From positions 42,187,989-42,251,988 of the forward strand of contig OY829326.1 of NCBI GenBank assembly GCA_963691655.1: a DNA stretch of 64,000 nt, read 5' to 3'. A program made the position numbers and the translations under genes. This document shows positions 34,420-46,479 of this stretch, piece by piece. Each line of letters opens with the position of its first letter. Position 1 is the stretch's first letter. The notes under the pieces are model-generated. The model made no database searches, had not been told where the DNA came from, and saw only the letters and a program-made list of their open reading frames with translations. The stretch comes from Toxonevra muliebris (taxonomy: Eukaryota > Arthropoda > Insecta > Diptera > Pallopteridae).

Positions 34420-37025
34420 AGGAATGCCAACATATACATATGTATATTCTTATCTCTTATTTTTCTTGATAGATAACATAGAACATATAAATAAGTAAAA
34501 GGAAATCTAATAGAGTGGATCGAAAATAACCGTTTTAAATTTTACAGGTACTCTGGTCTGTACCAGAAAAAGTTTCGCATGGTACCGCATGTTAAAACCT
34601 GAAAAATTCAGTCTGATCGAAATTGATCTTTCGCCCGTCATTTAAAATGCAAAATATTTGATTTTGTAAATATTAGATATTTTTTTTTCTCATTTCAGGT
34701 TTCTACTAGCAAATTTATTTTGAATTCTGAAACAATTCCATAAGTCCGCTTCTTCGAGCTCACGTTTTAAAATCGTAGGCAAAAACGTTTTTTCTTTTTT
34801 GTGGCAATTTATGATTTCCTTTAGATTTTCTCTAAATACAAATCTGTAAGCAGAACTTCTCTATCGGCTAACATTTTTAAGATAAATTAAATTAGAAATG
34901 CCTCGTATCGCATTTTTAGCAATGTTTCGTGAATCATCAAGACGTTTGAAAACTTTAAAAAATATCTCAGACTAAAGCTAGACGTTTTTTATTGATCATC
35001 TTGCAACCACGCTTACCACAAAAACTAAAATAAAATAAGTGCCTTCTGCACTCGTCACATGATGTGATAACATACATAGCATTGTTGTTTACTTCATAAA
35101 AATGTTTTCATTTTTATGTTCCAAAAAGTGCAACCATAGGTTTTTTAAATTTTTCTTTTTTAAGTGTTATAATTCACTAATAATTTGGTAGGAGTTAAAA
35201 ATTTATTCATTTAGTAATGTTACATCAATATTTAAATAGCAACAACTTCGTGTAAAAAATTTAATGCCAAAAAGCGGTAAGCAGTTTTGGTTAATGGTTA
35301 GTTAAATTAAAAAATAAATTTTAAATAATTATTAGGTTATTAGGATTATTAATTTAAAATAAGTGGGGGCGAACCTAACCGATGTTAAATTGAATTACAT
35401 AAATTCATGTTTTTCCATGTTTTTTCTTAATAAATATAAAAATATTAATTAAAATAATTTTTCTTTCAAAAACTGTAAGTATTAGTTTTTATTGTATTTA
35501 GTTTTTCTTTGAAAAACTTTAGAAAAGGGATGGGTGTAGGAATTACCTAGGGGGCGTCGAGTTAGTCCCATATTTTCACTTTTAGAAAAATAATTATAGC
35601 GAAAAAAAAAACGGTAAGACATAAATCAAAGGTTGATAAAAGAGAAAAGTTGAGATATTTAATGCACTACAAAATAATACTAAAAGTATTGAATTATATC
35701 TTTATTTCAAAATTGTATGAGACAACTATAAATGGATCTCGGTTTCACCCCATTTTCCCCTATACGGTCCCTGATGCGAAACAAAATTACAATGTATTAA
35801 GTAGTGTTATTTGTTTAAAATATAAATAAAAAAACAGTTTATCATGCAAGCAAAAATTAAAAAAAAATAATTCTGACACACGCCACTGCATGTGAAAACA
35901 CAAATACTGCTGAATCACTATGATGAATATCAAACCAAAATAATTTTGTGTTTTCTATGAAGATATGAATTTCACAACAAACCGAATTATTAATTACACT
36001 GTTCAACACAATTTCGGATCCAGCGTAACGACTGTGATACCAGAAAAGAAGAAATTGACCCTTTTGGCTAAAAATTACCATTAAAAGGCTTCGCAGTGAT
36101 AGGCAAAAATTTTCCTTACAAGTTTTCATATAATAGTTCCTTAGAAGTAAACATCGAAAAACGCAAGGTTATATCCCAAAAAGACAGAAAATGCTAATTC
36201 ATGGGCACCAGCTTCAACCAAGAACCCCAAACCAAGACTTTTGGCAAAACTCTATTTAGGGTTTTTATTGTTAGGTCAAATACTTTTCAGCTATCATATT
36301 CGTTACGCTGGATCCATACATGACCCCATATATTGTTGCACAGTGTTATTAATATAAAAACTTACTAAAGCCATATAAATCGTATTGCCATCTATGTAGC
36401 TGGGAAAACATATAATTTTATATACAAAACAAAACTGTTTAAATATTATTAATGTATATTTTCGGATATTTAGAACGATTCGTTTCAATTCGCGAATTTA
36501 ATTTTTAATTTTTTCATGAGATTAGTTTACTTTTTGATTTAGCTCACGGTATGGCCAAATTTCAAATGAGTGAAATGTAAGAATAACTGTAACGTAAGAT
36601 GTAAGATAACTGTAACGTCCAGTTCCCCTCTCGTTCACACAACTACGCGGCATGAAGAGAGGGAGAAATTAATATACGAGCAGAGTTTGTTTGTTTATGT
36701 TTCGATTAATTTGCTCACACAAAAATGTACATACGAAAACAAAATGTGTGTGTACATTTATTCGTGGTAGAATTATTTGTTGGTTTTAAACGTGTGGAGA
36801 TCAACTATAACATACAAGCACAGAAGTCGCCGTAGCAAACACAGGCGTTTGATAGGTTTTGAATTCGGTTAGTTAGATTGGATTAAAATTCAATATTTTT
36901 AAATATAAAAACAATACAAAATGATTAGTAATAAAGAATATAGGTTTCAATAAATGTATACAAAAAATCTAGTGATAATGATAGCAAACCACGGCATTAT
37001 AAATATTTTGCTTTATACATTTACC
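34420..37025. other. Non-coding interval
   Basis: AT-rich with no recognised gene. Short minus frames at 35857-36129 and 36303-36488 have no known motif. Confidence 0.3.
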
Positions 37026-37028
37026 TTA

Positions 37029-37147
37029 TGCCTAGTTTTCACTATGTCAAATTCAATCAAATTTGCCAGCATGTTGGCAAATTTCATATGGGAAATTCTC
37101 TATTTTTCACTCTTTGACGGCAAATATGATATAATGAAAACCAAGCA
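37029..37147. mobile_element. Harbinger-type MITE, 119 bp, TTA target duplication
   Basis: Ends TGCCTAGTTTTCACTATGTC and (right, read inward) TGCTTGGTTTTCATTATATC are flanked by TTA (37026-37028 and 37148-37150). The centre contains TTTGCCAGCATGTTGGCAAA. A right-half copy (TATGGGAAATTCTCT ... GTGAAAACCAGCCAT) lies at about 40087-40138. Confidence 0.7.
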
Positions 37148-37744
37148 TTAGAAAGGCAACACTTTTTTATCTATGTAAATAGTAAAAATGTTAAACAGAA
37201 AAAATCAAATCTATTTATTATAAAACCATTCTTGTTTTTATTAAATGCAGTTAAGGCAATTCACTTTGCGGTGCTTTTAAAAAGTAATGGGGTGACTGGT
37301 CACCCCTGTTGCCATTCTAAGGTTAAACGCGGAAAGCACATATTTAAATTTTCACATCTAATAAAATTTCAAATCGACAGGAAGAAAAACTTAAAGCGCG
37401 GAAAAATATCGTGCTCGATTCATTGAGTAAAAGAAAAATAATGCAACTACAACATATCAGCCCTATTCACGATTTGGTCCAAATGCAAAACATTTCTGCT
37501 ATCACAACAATAAATATAAGCGAAATGGAAAAAAAATTTGCATTTGCAATGATACAAGACCATTTGCAATTTATAGTGAATTGGGATATTATATATAAAA
37601 GATAATGTGTATCAAATAAATTTTTAGGTTTGTAAAAGAATTGTTTTAATTTGAATTATTTACCTAAGCATATAGATTATACATCAAATCCCTATATATG
37701 GCTATACATATATAAGCTTATGTATATGGCATTCAATTGACTTA

Positions 37745-38318
37745 ACTGTTTACACATCAAATATCAAATATCTTGCGTGCCTTGCACGCATCCATTTTTT
37801 TTTTCTTTGCCATCTTTTGCATTGTTTGGCTTTTGTTTGTTTGTGAAAATGAGTGCTGTTTAAAAAAATACTTAATAATTTTTATGAAAACATGGTAATT
37901 CAATGGCCAAGTAACAAAGTGGCGATGATTATTTTAATAGTTCGCAAACTTTAAAGATTATTTTTCTGCGGTTTTCATATATATATGCAATATAATTTGT
38001 TGCTATATCCACCAACATTATCTCATATTGACATTATAATTATTTTCCATCCAATTCCAATCCAATTGTTGAATTTCCATTCACTTCAAAATACAATTAA
38101 ATACTTTTAATTGGAAAAACATTGTTGCAGATAAAAATATTAAAAAATAACATTCAGCAAAAAACTGATAGTGTAACAGGGCATCAAACAAAACGATGAA
38201 AAGAGAGTAAAAACAAAAAACATTGACAGCAAAACATTGACCGCGTAACATCAGCCTAACTGTTTGCACATCAAATATCTGGCGTGCCTTGCACGCATCC
38301 ATTGTTTTTTTTTTTTAA
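37745..38318. repeat. Pair of about 60-bp direct repeats, 512 bp apart
   Basis: ACTGTTTRCACATCAAATAT and GGCGTGCCTTGCACGCATCC (CTTGCGTGCC in the first copy) followed by a T-run occur at 37745-37806 and 38257-38318. Each contains the palindrome GCGTGCCTTGCACGC. The segment between is AT-rich and non-coding. They may be ends of an unrecognised element or an LTR-like duplication. Confidence 0.5.
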
Positions 38319-38319
38319 A

Positions 38320-40050
38320 TTAAATTGTTTGAAAAAGTTTTGTTTGTAAATTCGAAGACATTCTATTTATTATTTAAGATATCACTGCAGAAACAATAGC
38401 CGTTATACGATTTCAGTTTAGTTTATTAGATTAATGGCTTCCATATATTTGTAAATTTTTACCTTATGAAGTGTTCCGTCAACTAACTACTTCACTCGTT
38501 GCATTCTCCTATCATGGGCGTATGTTAAACTGAATGAGTTTTGTGATAAAACGCGGTTTCAGAGCGTACTTCTTCCAACGTCAATAAACCCGTGCAAAGT
38601 GCTAAGATCGTAACAGATGACAGAAAATCATATTACTGAAAAAGTTTCTCTTAGCCAAATACTTAGTTGTAACAAAAATATTTATTTGATTAAACTGTTC
38701 ATTCAGTTTTTGTTTTTTAGTTTGATACTTTCAAAGCAACTATAAGCTATTTTGAACTAATACAAATTGTTGATGTGTGAAACCAGGTGTTTTTGTTTGT
38801 CACGGTTTAAACCAAGAAAAAAACGCTTTTTTTTTTTGCCTTAGTTTTCATTCTTACATTAAATAAGAATTGCTTCCTGCACACTTTGCACTCAAATGGC
38901 GCCAAATATTAAAATTGTTTTTATGTATTTCAAATTTTCCTTTAAATCATGTGTGTACTTGCATTTACAAAGTATTTAAAAGCATTAAAATTTCTCACAC
39001 TTTACACATATTTTTTGTTCTTTTTCAGAGTGCCAAAGTTTGTTGTTTACCACTTGTGATTTTGTTCGTGTTGTCGTTGCAGTTGTTGTTGTTGTTGTTG
39101 CTGTTTGTTCCCATCCTCGAAGTCATAAAAATGTTACAGTAAATTGCGCATGAAACCATTTTCAATTCATTTGCATCGAAACGTCATTGGTGTTTGGTTG
39201 GTGTTTGTTGTTGCTGTGGTTATGGTTAAATTGGCTTGACCAAATATCGCAGCGTAAATAAATTTGCCCCACGGCTTAAATATGTTAATCCGTGCGATTG
39301 ATTCGATCAGCGAGCGATCAGCAACTTGTTGCAATATATGTAAATATGCACCTCATGCATAAATTAACACCGGCCAGCATCTATCGATCGATGCCATGTG
39401 CAGCAGTAACAAACATTAAGAATATTCAGTCAGTCAGGCGGTGATAGTGTTGATGAGATGGCAGCAGCAACAAAAGCAGGCAACAGTAATAACAGCAGGC
39501 AACAGCGACAACAGCATAAGTGCAACAACAACAACAACAATAACAAGCAAGAATAGCAACGGCATGCAAATTCCGCATATGCAACATTTTGACATCGATC
39601 GACAACCAGTGTTGATTTGACATTTCACACGATGTATGTATGTATGTATGTTTTTATAATATCAGCAGCAATGTCTGTCATTCATTGTGTGACGCGTGTT
39701 TATGATTTTCAGTTACATGGATATAGTATATTTGCTATTACGATGTCGTTGATGGTAATGATAAATGAACGATAAATTTGGTTTCTCAATAAATTTTAAT
39801 ACTTAATTTTTAAATTTTTTTAAATATTCTTCAATTACTAGCATTCCGATAATGATTTCTTAAGAAAAGGGGCTCATTATTTTCTTTTCTTTTCAGCACA
39901 CCAAAAAATTTTCTGAATAATAAGTATCTATTGTGATATAAAAAGCAGCAATGGTTCTGTAATAGATGCATGTAGTTTTTTTCACTTTTCAAACTTAACC
40001 TTGTCTTTTTCGAATATGCTTCGGAATATTTCAAATTAAATAAATTCTTA
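38320..40050. other. Non-coding region with triplet repeats
   Basis: CAG/CAA-type repeats on both strands near 39075-39105 and 39460-39550, and (ATGT)n near 39632-39650. The Cys-, Val- or Leu-rich minus frames at 39426-39628 are translations of these repeats, not genes. Confidence 0.4.
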
Positions 40051-40058
40051 ATGAAATG

Positions 40059-41614
40059 CAAGGCCGTATTTAGGGGGCAATTTTATATGGGAAATTCTCT
40101 CTTTGAGAGGGAATATAACATAGTGAAAACCAGCCATAGGTAAGCCCCCTAGATATAAACACATCCCCTGCTTTAAGGGCACATGCCAACAATTTGGCTT
40201 AGAACCCATTTGAAAGGGTATGTATAATTCAGTCTTTAATTTTTAAGTTTCTAAGTTTGTAGCACGTCAGCGTTCAGCTCTACAATTTTTCAAAAATGCC
40301 CAAAAACGCTATTTTTAGAAGTTTCAACATCATTTTTTTCTAAAACTAGACGTCATGCGAAGTTTTTGACCTCAGATTCGTGTTCATCATAAACAATTCA
40401 TTCGCAAACACTAGGAACAATTTAATTCGCCAAACCCATGTAGAGTAGTGTTATTGGATCAGCTCCAAAGTTTTAGGAGAAAATCTTAAAATGCAATTAA
40501 TTCTTTAAGCCATTATTGCTCAGAGCACCCCGACTTGGAAGATCTCTTTCAATGCTATGACTGCATGAATTTAGGGAAAATATGCCTACTTCATCCGGGT
40601 TCCTCATCATTGATAATGTCACAAATTCCCACTGATAACTCTGTTCAACAGCCAAAAATGTACTTAAAGTAATGGGGAGACGCTGAGTCCAAATTAATGG
40701 TCCGTTTTGCTCTGCTACGTCAAAATTTTTTTTTATTGACATAAAAATTTTTAAAACAAAAAAAAATAAAAATAAAATTGTGAAACAAAATTTTTAGATT
40801 TTTTCTTTTTTCACTTTATAAATTTAAAAAAAAAATATTTTTTTTAATTAATTTTTTCGTATAATTTTTTCATCCTCGTTATCATCGTTCACTTTTATCT
40901 CGTTGTGCGTAAGTTGTTAGAGAGAGAATGAAAAAAATTACGAAAAAATAAATTAATTACAAAATTTTTTTTTTTAAATTTTTGAAGTTAAAAAAGAAAA
41001 AAAATCTAAAAATTTTTTTTTGTAAAAATGGATGTTTTGATGAAAAAAAATATTAACCGCTTTTTTTAGTTTTTTGTTTTTAAATTTTGATGTCAATAAA
41101 ATAATTCTGACGTAGCAGAGCAAAACGGACCACGGATTCGGAGTCAGCGACCCTCCATTACCCTATGTGCATTTGTCCCGTCTCTGCTCGTTTTCAAAAG
41201 TTTCCATTTGTAGAACAGTGTAATCATTTGAAAAAATGAGCCTCTGACTATTTTTGACCATTTTTTTTTTTTTTGAGGTTGGGTACATCATCAGTAATAG
41301 CAACTCAATAAGTTATTAAAATTATGTCCTCCACTATAAAAAAAACATGCATTTGAATCCACATTAAATAATATTAATTTGAAAAAATTTAAATTGATTA
41401 TTCTGTGAATTTTTTGTCATTTTAGGCCATTATTTTTGAGGTTAAGGTTAAAAAAAACTCAGAAACAAAACTGTTTCCTAACGCTTCAAGACATTTATCG
41501 ACTTTTGTCCCAAATGCAACATTGTATTTAATTTATTGTATTTAAACATCAAGTTCATAAAAATTATTTATGAATATTTTCTTCGAATGAATAATTTTGA
41601 AACTGCTGGCACTG
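40059..41614. mobile_element. hAT-superfamily element, second copy of the 2781-4753 family
   Basis: It begins CAAGGCCGTATTTAGGG and ends near TGCTGGCACTG at 41614. Shared blocks with the first copy include GTAGCACGTCAG, GGATCAGCTCCAAAGTTTTA, CTTAAAATG..AATTAATTCTTTAA, and CATTTGAAAAAATGAGCCTC. It is interrupted by a Harbinger-type half-MITE (about 40087-40138) and a 0.5-kb palindrome (40669-41163). No clear target duplication. Confidence 0.7.
40669..41163. mobile_element. Palindromic fold-back element, about 495 bp
   Basis: Left arm TAATGGGGAGACGCTGAGTC and right arm (read inward) TAATGGAGGGTCGCTGACTC. Both then run into GGTCCGTTTTGCTCTGCTAC plus GTCA, followed by AT-rich arms that also pair (AAAATTTTTAGATTTTTTCT with its complement near 41000). 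Almost the whole element can fold into one long hairpin. It has no coding capacity and is absent from the hAT copy at 2781-4753, so it is an insertion. Confidence 0.75.
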
Positions 41615-44600
41615 TGTAATGTTAATAATACTGATCCAAAATTAAGATTTTTGAAGACTAAATGACATTTTTAACACTTATTATTTGAAGGAAATAAAAA
41701 AAAAATCATTTCACGAGGTATTGAAAGTTGGAAAATTCTATTTGTGAATTGGAAAGTGAAGAATGTTAAAATTACTTCTTTAAAAAAATTCACACTTTGA
41801 TTTAAGAGAAATACAACTCGAAAATTGTCATGAATTCTTTAACACCTCTGATATATTTTTATGAACCTTTATGCAAATTCATTTAAAAATTTTTTTTACA
41901 TGTTCTTTTTTTTTTTTTTTTGTTTTAAGTGCAAAATTCTTTAGTGTTAATAACTTTATACTTTGTAGTTTAACTACTTTTTAACATGATACATTTACTC
42001 TTACAAAAATATTCCTTGTTTGTACCGTTTCCTGCTTCTCCTTCTTGTCTTTTATCGAACAAATTTTAAGTTATAGTAAACGCCTCCAGCCAATAATGTG
42101 ATAATTTATGCCTTCAAGTATATGCTACAGTACTTAACACAAAATTGCTTGGCATTCGCCAAAAAAAAAAAAAAAATTTAATAACTCTGGCCCCAATTTA
42201 TTCATGGCTTCTACCAAACAACAACAACATCACATCATCCTCATCAGCACCACATCATACTTGAGCAATCTTAAATTTTATAACATTTAACAGGTGCTTT
42301 CAACATAAAATGTGTGCATCTCTTAATGCGCATCCTCAATTTAATAAAAAATTTATGAATATTGAAATCTCATATTGTCGTTTTTATCTTGACCATTCAT
42401 ATTTGTTGCTTAGGTTAGATTTTTTTTTCCTGAAATTTTTATAGCTTTGGGCGTAAATTATGAACTAATAATGAAAGTGTTTAGTGCGTATGTAATGTAA
42501 GTAGGTAAAATTAATTGAAGTACCTTAAACGAAATTTTGAAACAAATTTACACATAGCACCTTTAAAATCATAAGTGAAGATGTCATTTAGACCACTCCG
42601 ATAACTCGAATAAGCCATTCCAGCTTTAATTTTCAAATTCAGCAATAACCTAAACCACTAACGCAGATTCTAGCGTTATGTCGGTGATTACTCATTTAGT
42701 TAGTTAATTATTCCTAAGCAGACACTCCTCGAGAAATATTTTCAAACTTATTTTTCCCTAATTGACACAAATAAATTTATAAGCTCTCAATGAAAAGCTC
42801 AACAATCCAATCTAGCGTCTTGCATTATATTTGTTCAAATAGAAAGAGACCAACTTCGTATAAAAGATTAGTAACTAAGTAGTTTATATTTCATAATACG
42901 TAAATATATGCAAAAATTCATTATGATAATTGTTAGATTTTTCTATGATTTACTATGCTAATTAATGTTCATTGATCACACACACACATTCATTAGATCT
43001 CATCTTCATCACACATTTTATGAATTATTGCAGCAATTATTGCTGACACATAAGCACACAAACTTACATATATATTGATTCACACATGGTGTATCTCTGT
43101 CTACTTACATATCATAATTCTTCATCAATATATCTTCCAAAACCCTGAACACAATTTACTCATAATTTAACAATAAATCACGCTTGCTTCAACATTACGA
43201 GTAACTACATTTAGCTAATCCTCCTCATAATAAACTTTTGACTTTTTCTTTTGAGCTTTTCACACATCTTTGCAATTATTCTGTTGTCGTTTGCCATCAA
43301 TGATCAGCAATCAACTAAGCAAGCTAGAAAGCTATCCCAACGTACCAGCAAACGAATCAACCTGCTCCAATCCAAGCACCACGATATGATCACATTGCAC
43401 AGTAATGTCGGAGTCGCGAGGAGCAAGCGTAAAGAGCCTGGCTATTCCATCGTTTCTTCTGTCCATTAAGTACATTCGATTATATTATTTGATAATAAGC
43501 TGGAGGAGCAACAACAATAATACACAGCATCAACTCATTTGATATGATCACGATGAAAAAGACGATGAAGAACTCGCTGGCATCAATCTAACGTTGAATA
43601 ACTGTGTTCAATTTGATCATGACGATGCTGTTGTCGTTGTTGTTGTTATTGCAATGACTGCATATGGCAATAATAGAAAAAACGAATCCCAAATCAAAAT
43701 ATGATCTTCCAAACACACACACATACACACACTCGCACTCACACCATTTTTTGATTGTGTGTGGCAACATCGCGCGATTAGTGACCGTGTGGAAAATCAT
43801 TAGTTCCATTTGACCTGTTGCACTCGATTACTCGATTATGTAGTAATCGAAAGATTTATATGTCTGTGTTTGCTGCTGATGCGATTGCGTAAGTAAATTA
43901 CAATTATTTGATTGAATTAGTCATGCCGCATGATATATGGATTTTAATTTGATTCGTGAGTGCATTAGCTAGTATTGGAAATTTTACCTTGGTTTTGATA
44001 AAGGCCTTCAGATTCTGTGTATTTACAGATGAGTTATATCATTTTTATTTTACAGTTTAATATTACATTCTTAAAAAACTTTAATTATTCAGGTTCAATA
44101 TACCTCTGGGCTTGTATTGGTTACTGGTACACTACTATTTTCGAGTATTATTAGTGTATGTAATACAAAATTTCAGTCAAATTACACTCATTACATTCAT
44201 TTAAGATGAATCTTGTTTTCAGAAATCTATACTAAAATTTTGCGAGGAATCTTTCCTCTGAACATTTCAGCCCATTAAATCCTACCTATATTGGTATTTT
44301 TAGTCAGTTTTTTGGAAAATTTCATAAAAGTACCTTTTAAAAGGGTACTCAAGGAATAAAGTGTTCCTCAAAAATATTCTACTGAAAATTTCATTAGGGG
44401 CTATCAAAGACAAGAAGCACCTACGAATTAACGGTAATGCAGAAAAAAGGAAAACCGTCTGCTTCATCGTCTGAACCATAGCCTCTATGGCGTAGTTGGT
44501 GATGTGCTAGAGTGTCATGGGACTCCCCTTCTCATGCAATTTACTGAAAATATCAATAAAAAAAAATAGTTTTTTTAGGAGACTATGAAAATTAAATCTA

Positions 44601-44930
44601 GAGGTTAATTTTCAAAGTCATGACTTAAGTTCATGTCAATTTCGTTATTTGAAAAAAAAAAATTGACGACGTGAAAATTAATAAAATTTTTAAAAAAGTG
44701 TATTTTGGAAAAAGTTCATTTTTAAATCTTTTCGGAGAATTTTTACTTTTAAATCTCAAAATATTAATTGTTAAATACATAGAACGGGTACTTGAAAAAA
44801 TGTTGGTACTTGAAATTTTTAATAATACCTACTGAGTACCAGTATAAGTATTTGTACTAATACAGTCATGAGGTCACGTTAGATGCTAGTTCCGGATCTG
44901 AAAAATCTTGAATAAACATATAAAGAGTTT
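41615..44930. other. Non-coding, microsatellite-containing region
   Basis: AT-rich with CA repeats (42959, 43715), GATGAAG and CAA repeats near 43500-43570 and CATCA-rich stretches near 42220-42260. The plus frame at 43251-43469 starts at TTG, not ATG, and has a hydrophobic start and basic KRK stretch but no other support. No gene recognised. Confidence 0.35.
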
Positions 44931-46080
44931 TTCAATAGAGGCATAACAATTTTGTTCACGAATGAGCAACGTTTGGAAATTATTAAAAATTACTACCGAG
45001 ATTCTGAATCGGTGGTTGCTACTTTAAGAGCGCTGACTCCATTTTTCGGTCGTAATAATGTGCTTTAGAGGGTAAATTGAATTGAATTGAATTGAATGTT
45101 CTTGTGCCAGTGAGACAACGTACCGGTCAGAGTACCGAAATTATCGCAGCCGTAAATGCTTCAGTTCAAAATGAGCCAAATCAGTTGATTCCATGTCGTT
45201 CACAGGAATTGGGAATCGTTCAGCCCAAATTGTGACGAATTTTGCATGAAGATCTTGGTATACACCTTTACAAGATCAAATTAACTCAAGAAGTGAAGCC
45301 TCGTGATCATTTGAAGTGCCGAAACTCTTCGATTGGAATCTGCAAAAAATTAAAGAAAATTCTGAAATACATGGAAAAATCATCTTCAGCGATGTAGCAG
45401 TTTTTGGCTTAATGGCTTTGTCAATAAACGAAATATGCGTTATTGAATAGCAACAAGAGACACCACAAAAATTGACCGTGTGGTGTGGATTTCATGTCGG
45501 AGGTGTGATCGGACTGTATTTTTTTCGCCGATGTAAATGTTCGCCATGTTACGGTACCATGTTGAAAGACTATTTTTGGCCAGAATAGAAAGGACTTGAT
45601 ATAAGTGATATGTGGTTCCAACAAAATGTTGGCACGTGCCACACAGCTGGTCAAACAATTACTTTTTTGAAGGGGAAGTTCAGTAATCGTGTAATCTCTA
45701 GAAATGGTCCGGTCGAATGTCCAACTTTCTCATGCGATTTAAAGCCGTTGAAATTCTTTTCATGGGGTTTAGTCGTTGGTTTATGCCAACACACAAAGAA
45801 AAGTTAGAGGATCTCAGGAACAATATCAAACGCGAAATTGCCAACGTTCCGGCCGATATGTGTGGAAGAGTGGTGAAGTGATGGAAAATTGACTTTGCAA
45901 TTGAAAGCAGTTTTTGAAGTGAAACTTCTTTTCTCTTGTCCTAGAGTAAAACCAACCGGATGTGACGTCGCGCGTAAGTTTGCAATGTGACATAATTTTA
46001 TCGAGCAATGTATAAATATCAATATTCCGTAACTGAATTCACGAGCAAACTATATAATAAACGATTCATAAATAGTTTTA
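44930..46080 (+). pseudogene. Mariner transposase relic with DUF4817-type N-terminus
   Basis: The plus strand reads in broken frames: FTNEQRLEIIKNYYRDSESV..TLRAL (DUF4817-like helix-turn-helix), then IIAAVNASVQNEPNQ, LGIHLYKIKLTQEVKPRDHL, MWFQQNVGTCHTAGQTITFL, FSNRVISRNGPVE and SCDLKPLKFFSWG. The second catalytic Asp is Asn (FQQN) and the third is Lys (PLKFF), so it is catalytically dead as well as frameshifted. An ATTGA pentamer repeat (about 45070-45095) interrupts the N-terminal region. Confidence 0.8.
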
Positions 46081-46339
46081 ATTCAATATAACATATTAAT
46101 TACACACACACACGCCTATGGCAGAAAGAACAATGTGTAGCGTCGCAATCTTAAAGTTTATGACAGTTATACATTTCACATACAGATGGCGCAAATGTCC
46201 AAGGAATAACATGAAGATGTCGCACATAAAAAGAGTTCGCTACAATTGTCATCGACATTACCGGTACAGTGTTGCAATTTTTGTTCTAACATTAATCCCC
46301 AAAAAAAAATTGGTTGTGTATTAACGAACAAAAGGCAGA

Positions 46340-46470
46340 AGTGAAATTTCTTGTGAACTAAACGAAACACAAGCAAATGAAACTAAAAAACACAAGCCAA
46401 GGAAGTAAAAAATTTAGCGATTGAAAATTTCATTTGCTTGTGTTTCGTTTAGTTCACAAGAAGTTTCACT
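46340..46470. repeat. Near-perfect 43-bp inverted repeat (hairpin)
   Basis: Arms 46340-46382 and 46428-46470 are reverse complements with one mismatch, around a 45-nt spacer. Each arm contains TTGTGAACTAAACGAAACAC or its complement. It is non-coding. It could be a tiny fold-back element or the stem of a transcribed hairpin. Confidence 0.8.
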
Positions 46471-46479
46471 ATAATGATA

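Noticed and set aside
39426..39628. Cysteine- and valine-rich minus-strand frames, like a small cysteine-rich peptide
   Set aside because: The residues come from CAG/CAA repeats read in reverse. Cysteine spacing is a plain run, not a disulfide pattern.
43251..43469. Frame resembling a secreted neuropeptide precursor (hydrophobic start, Lys-Arg-Lys site)
   Set aside because: The first codon is TTG, no ATG precedes the hydrophobic stretch, and no repeated peptide or amidation site is present.
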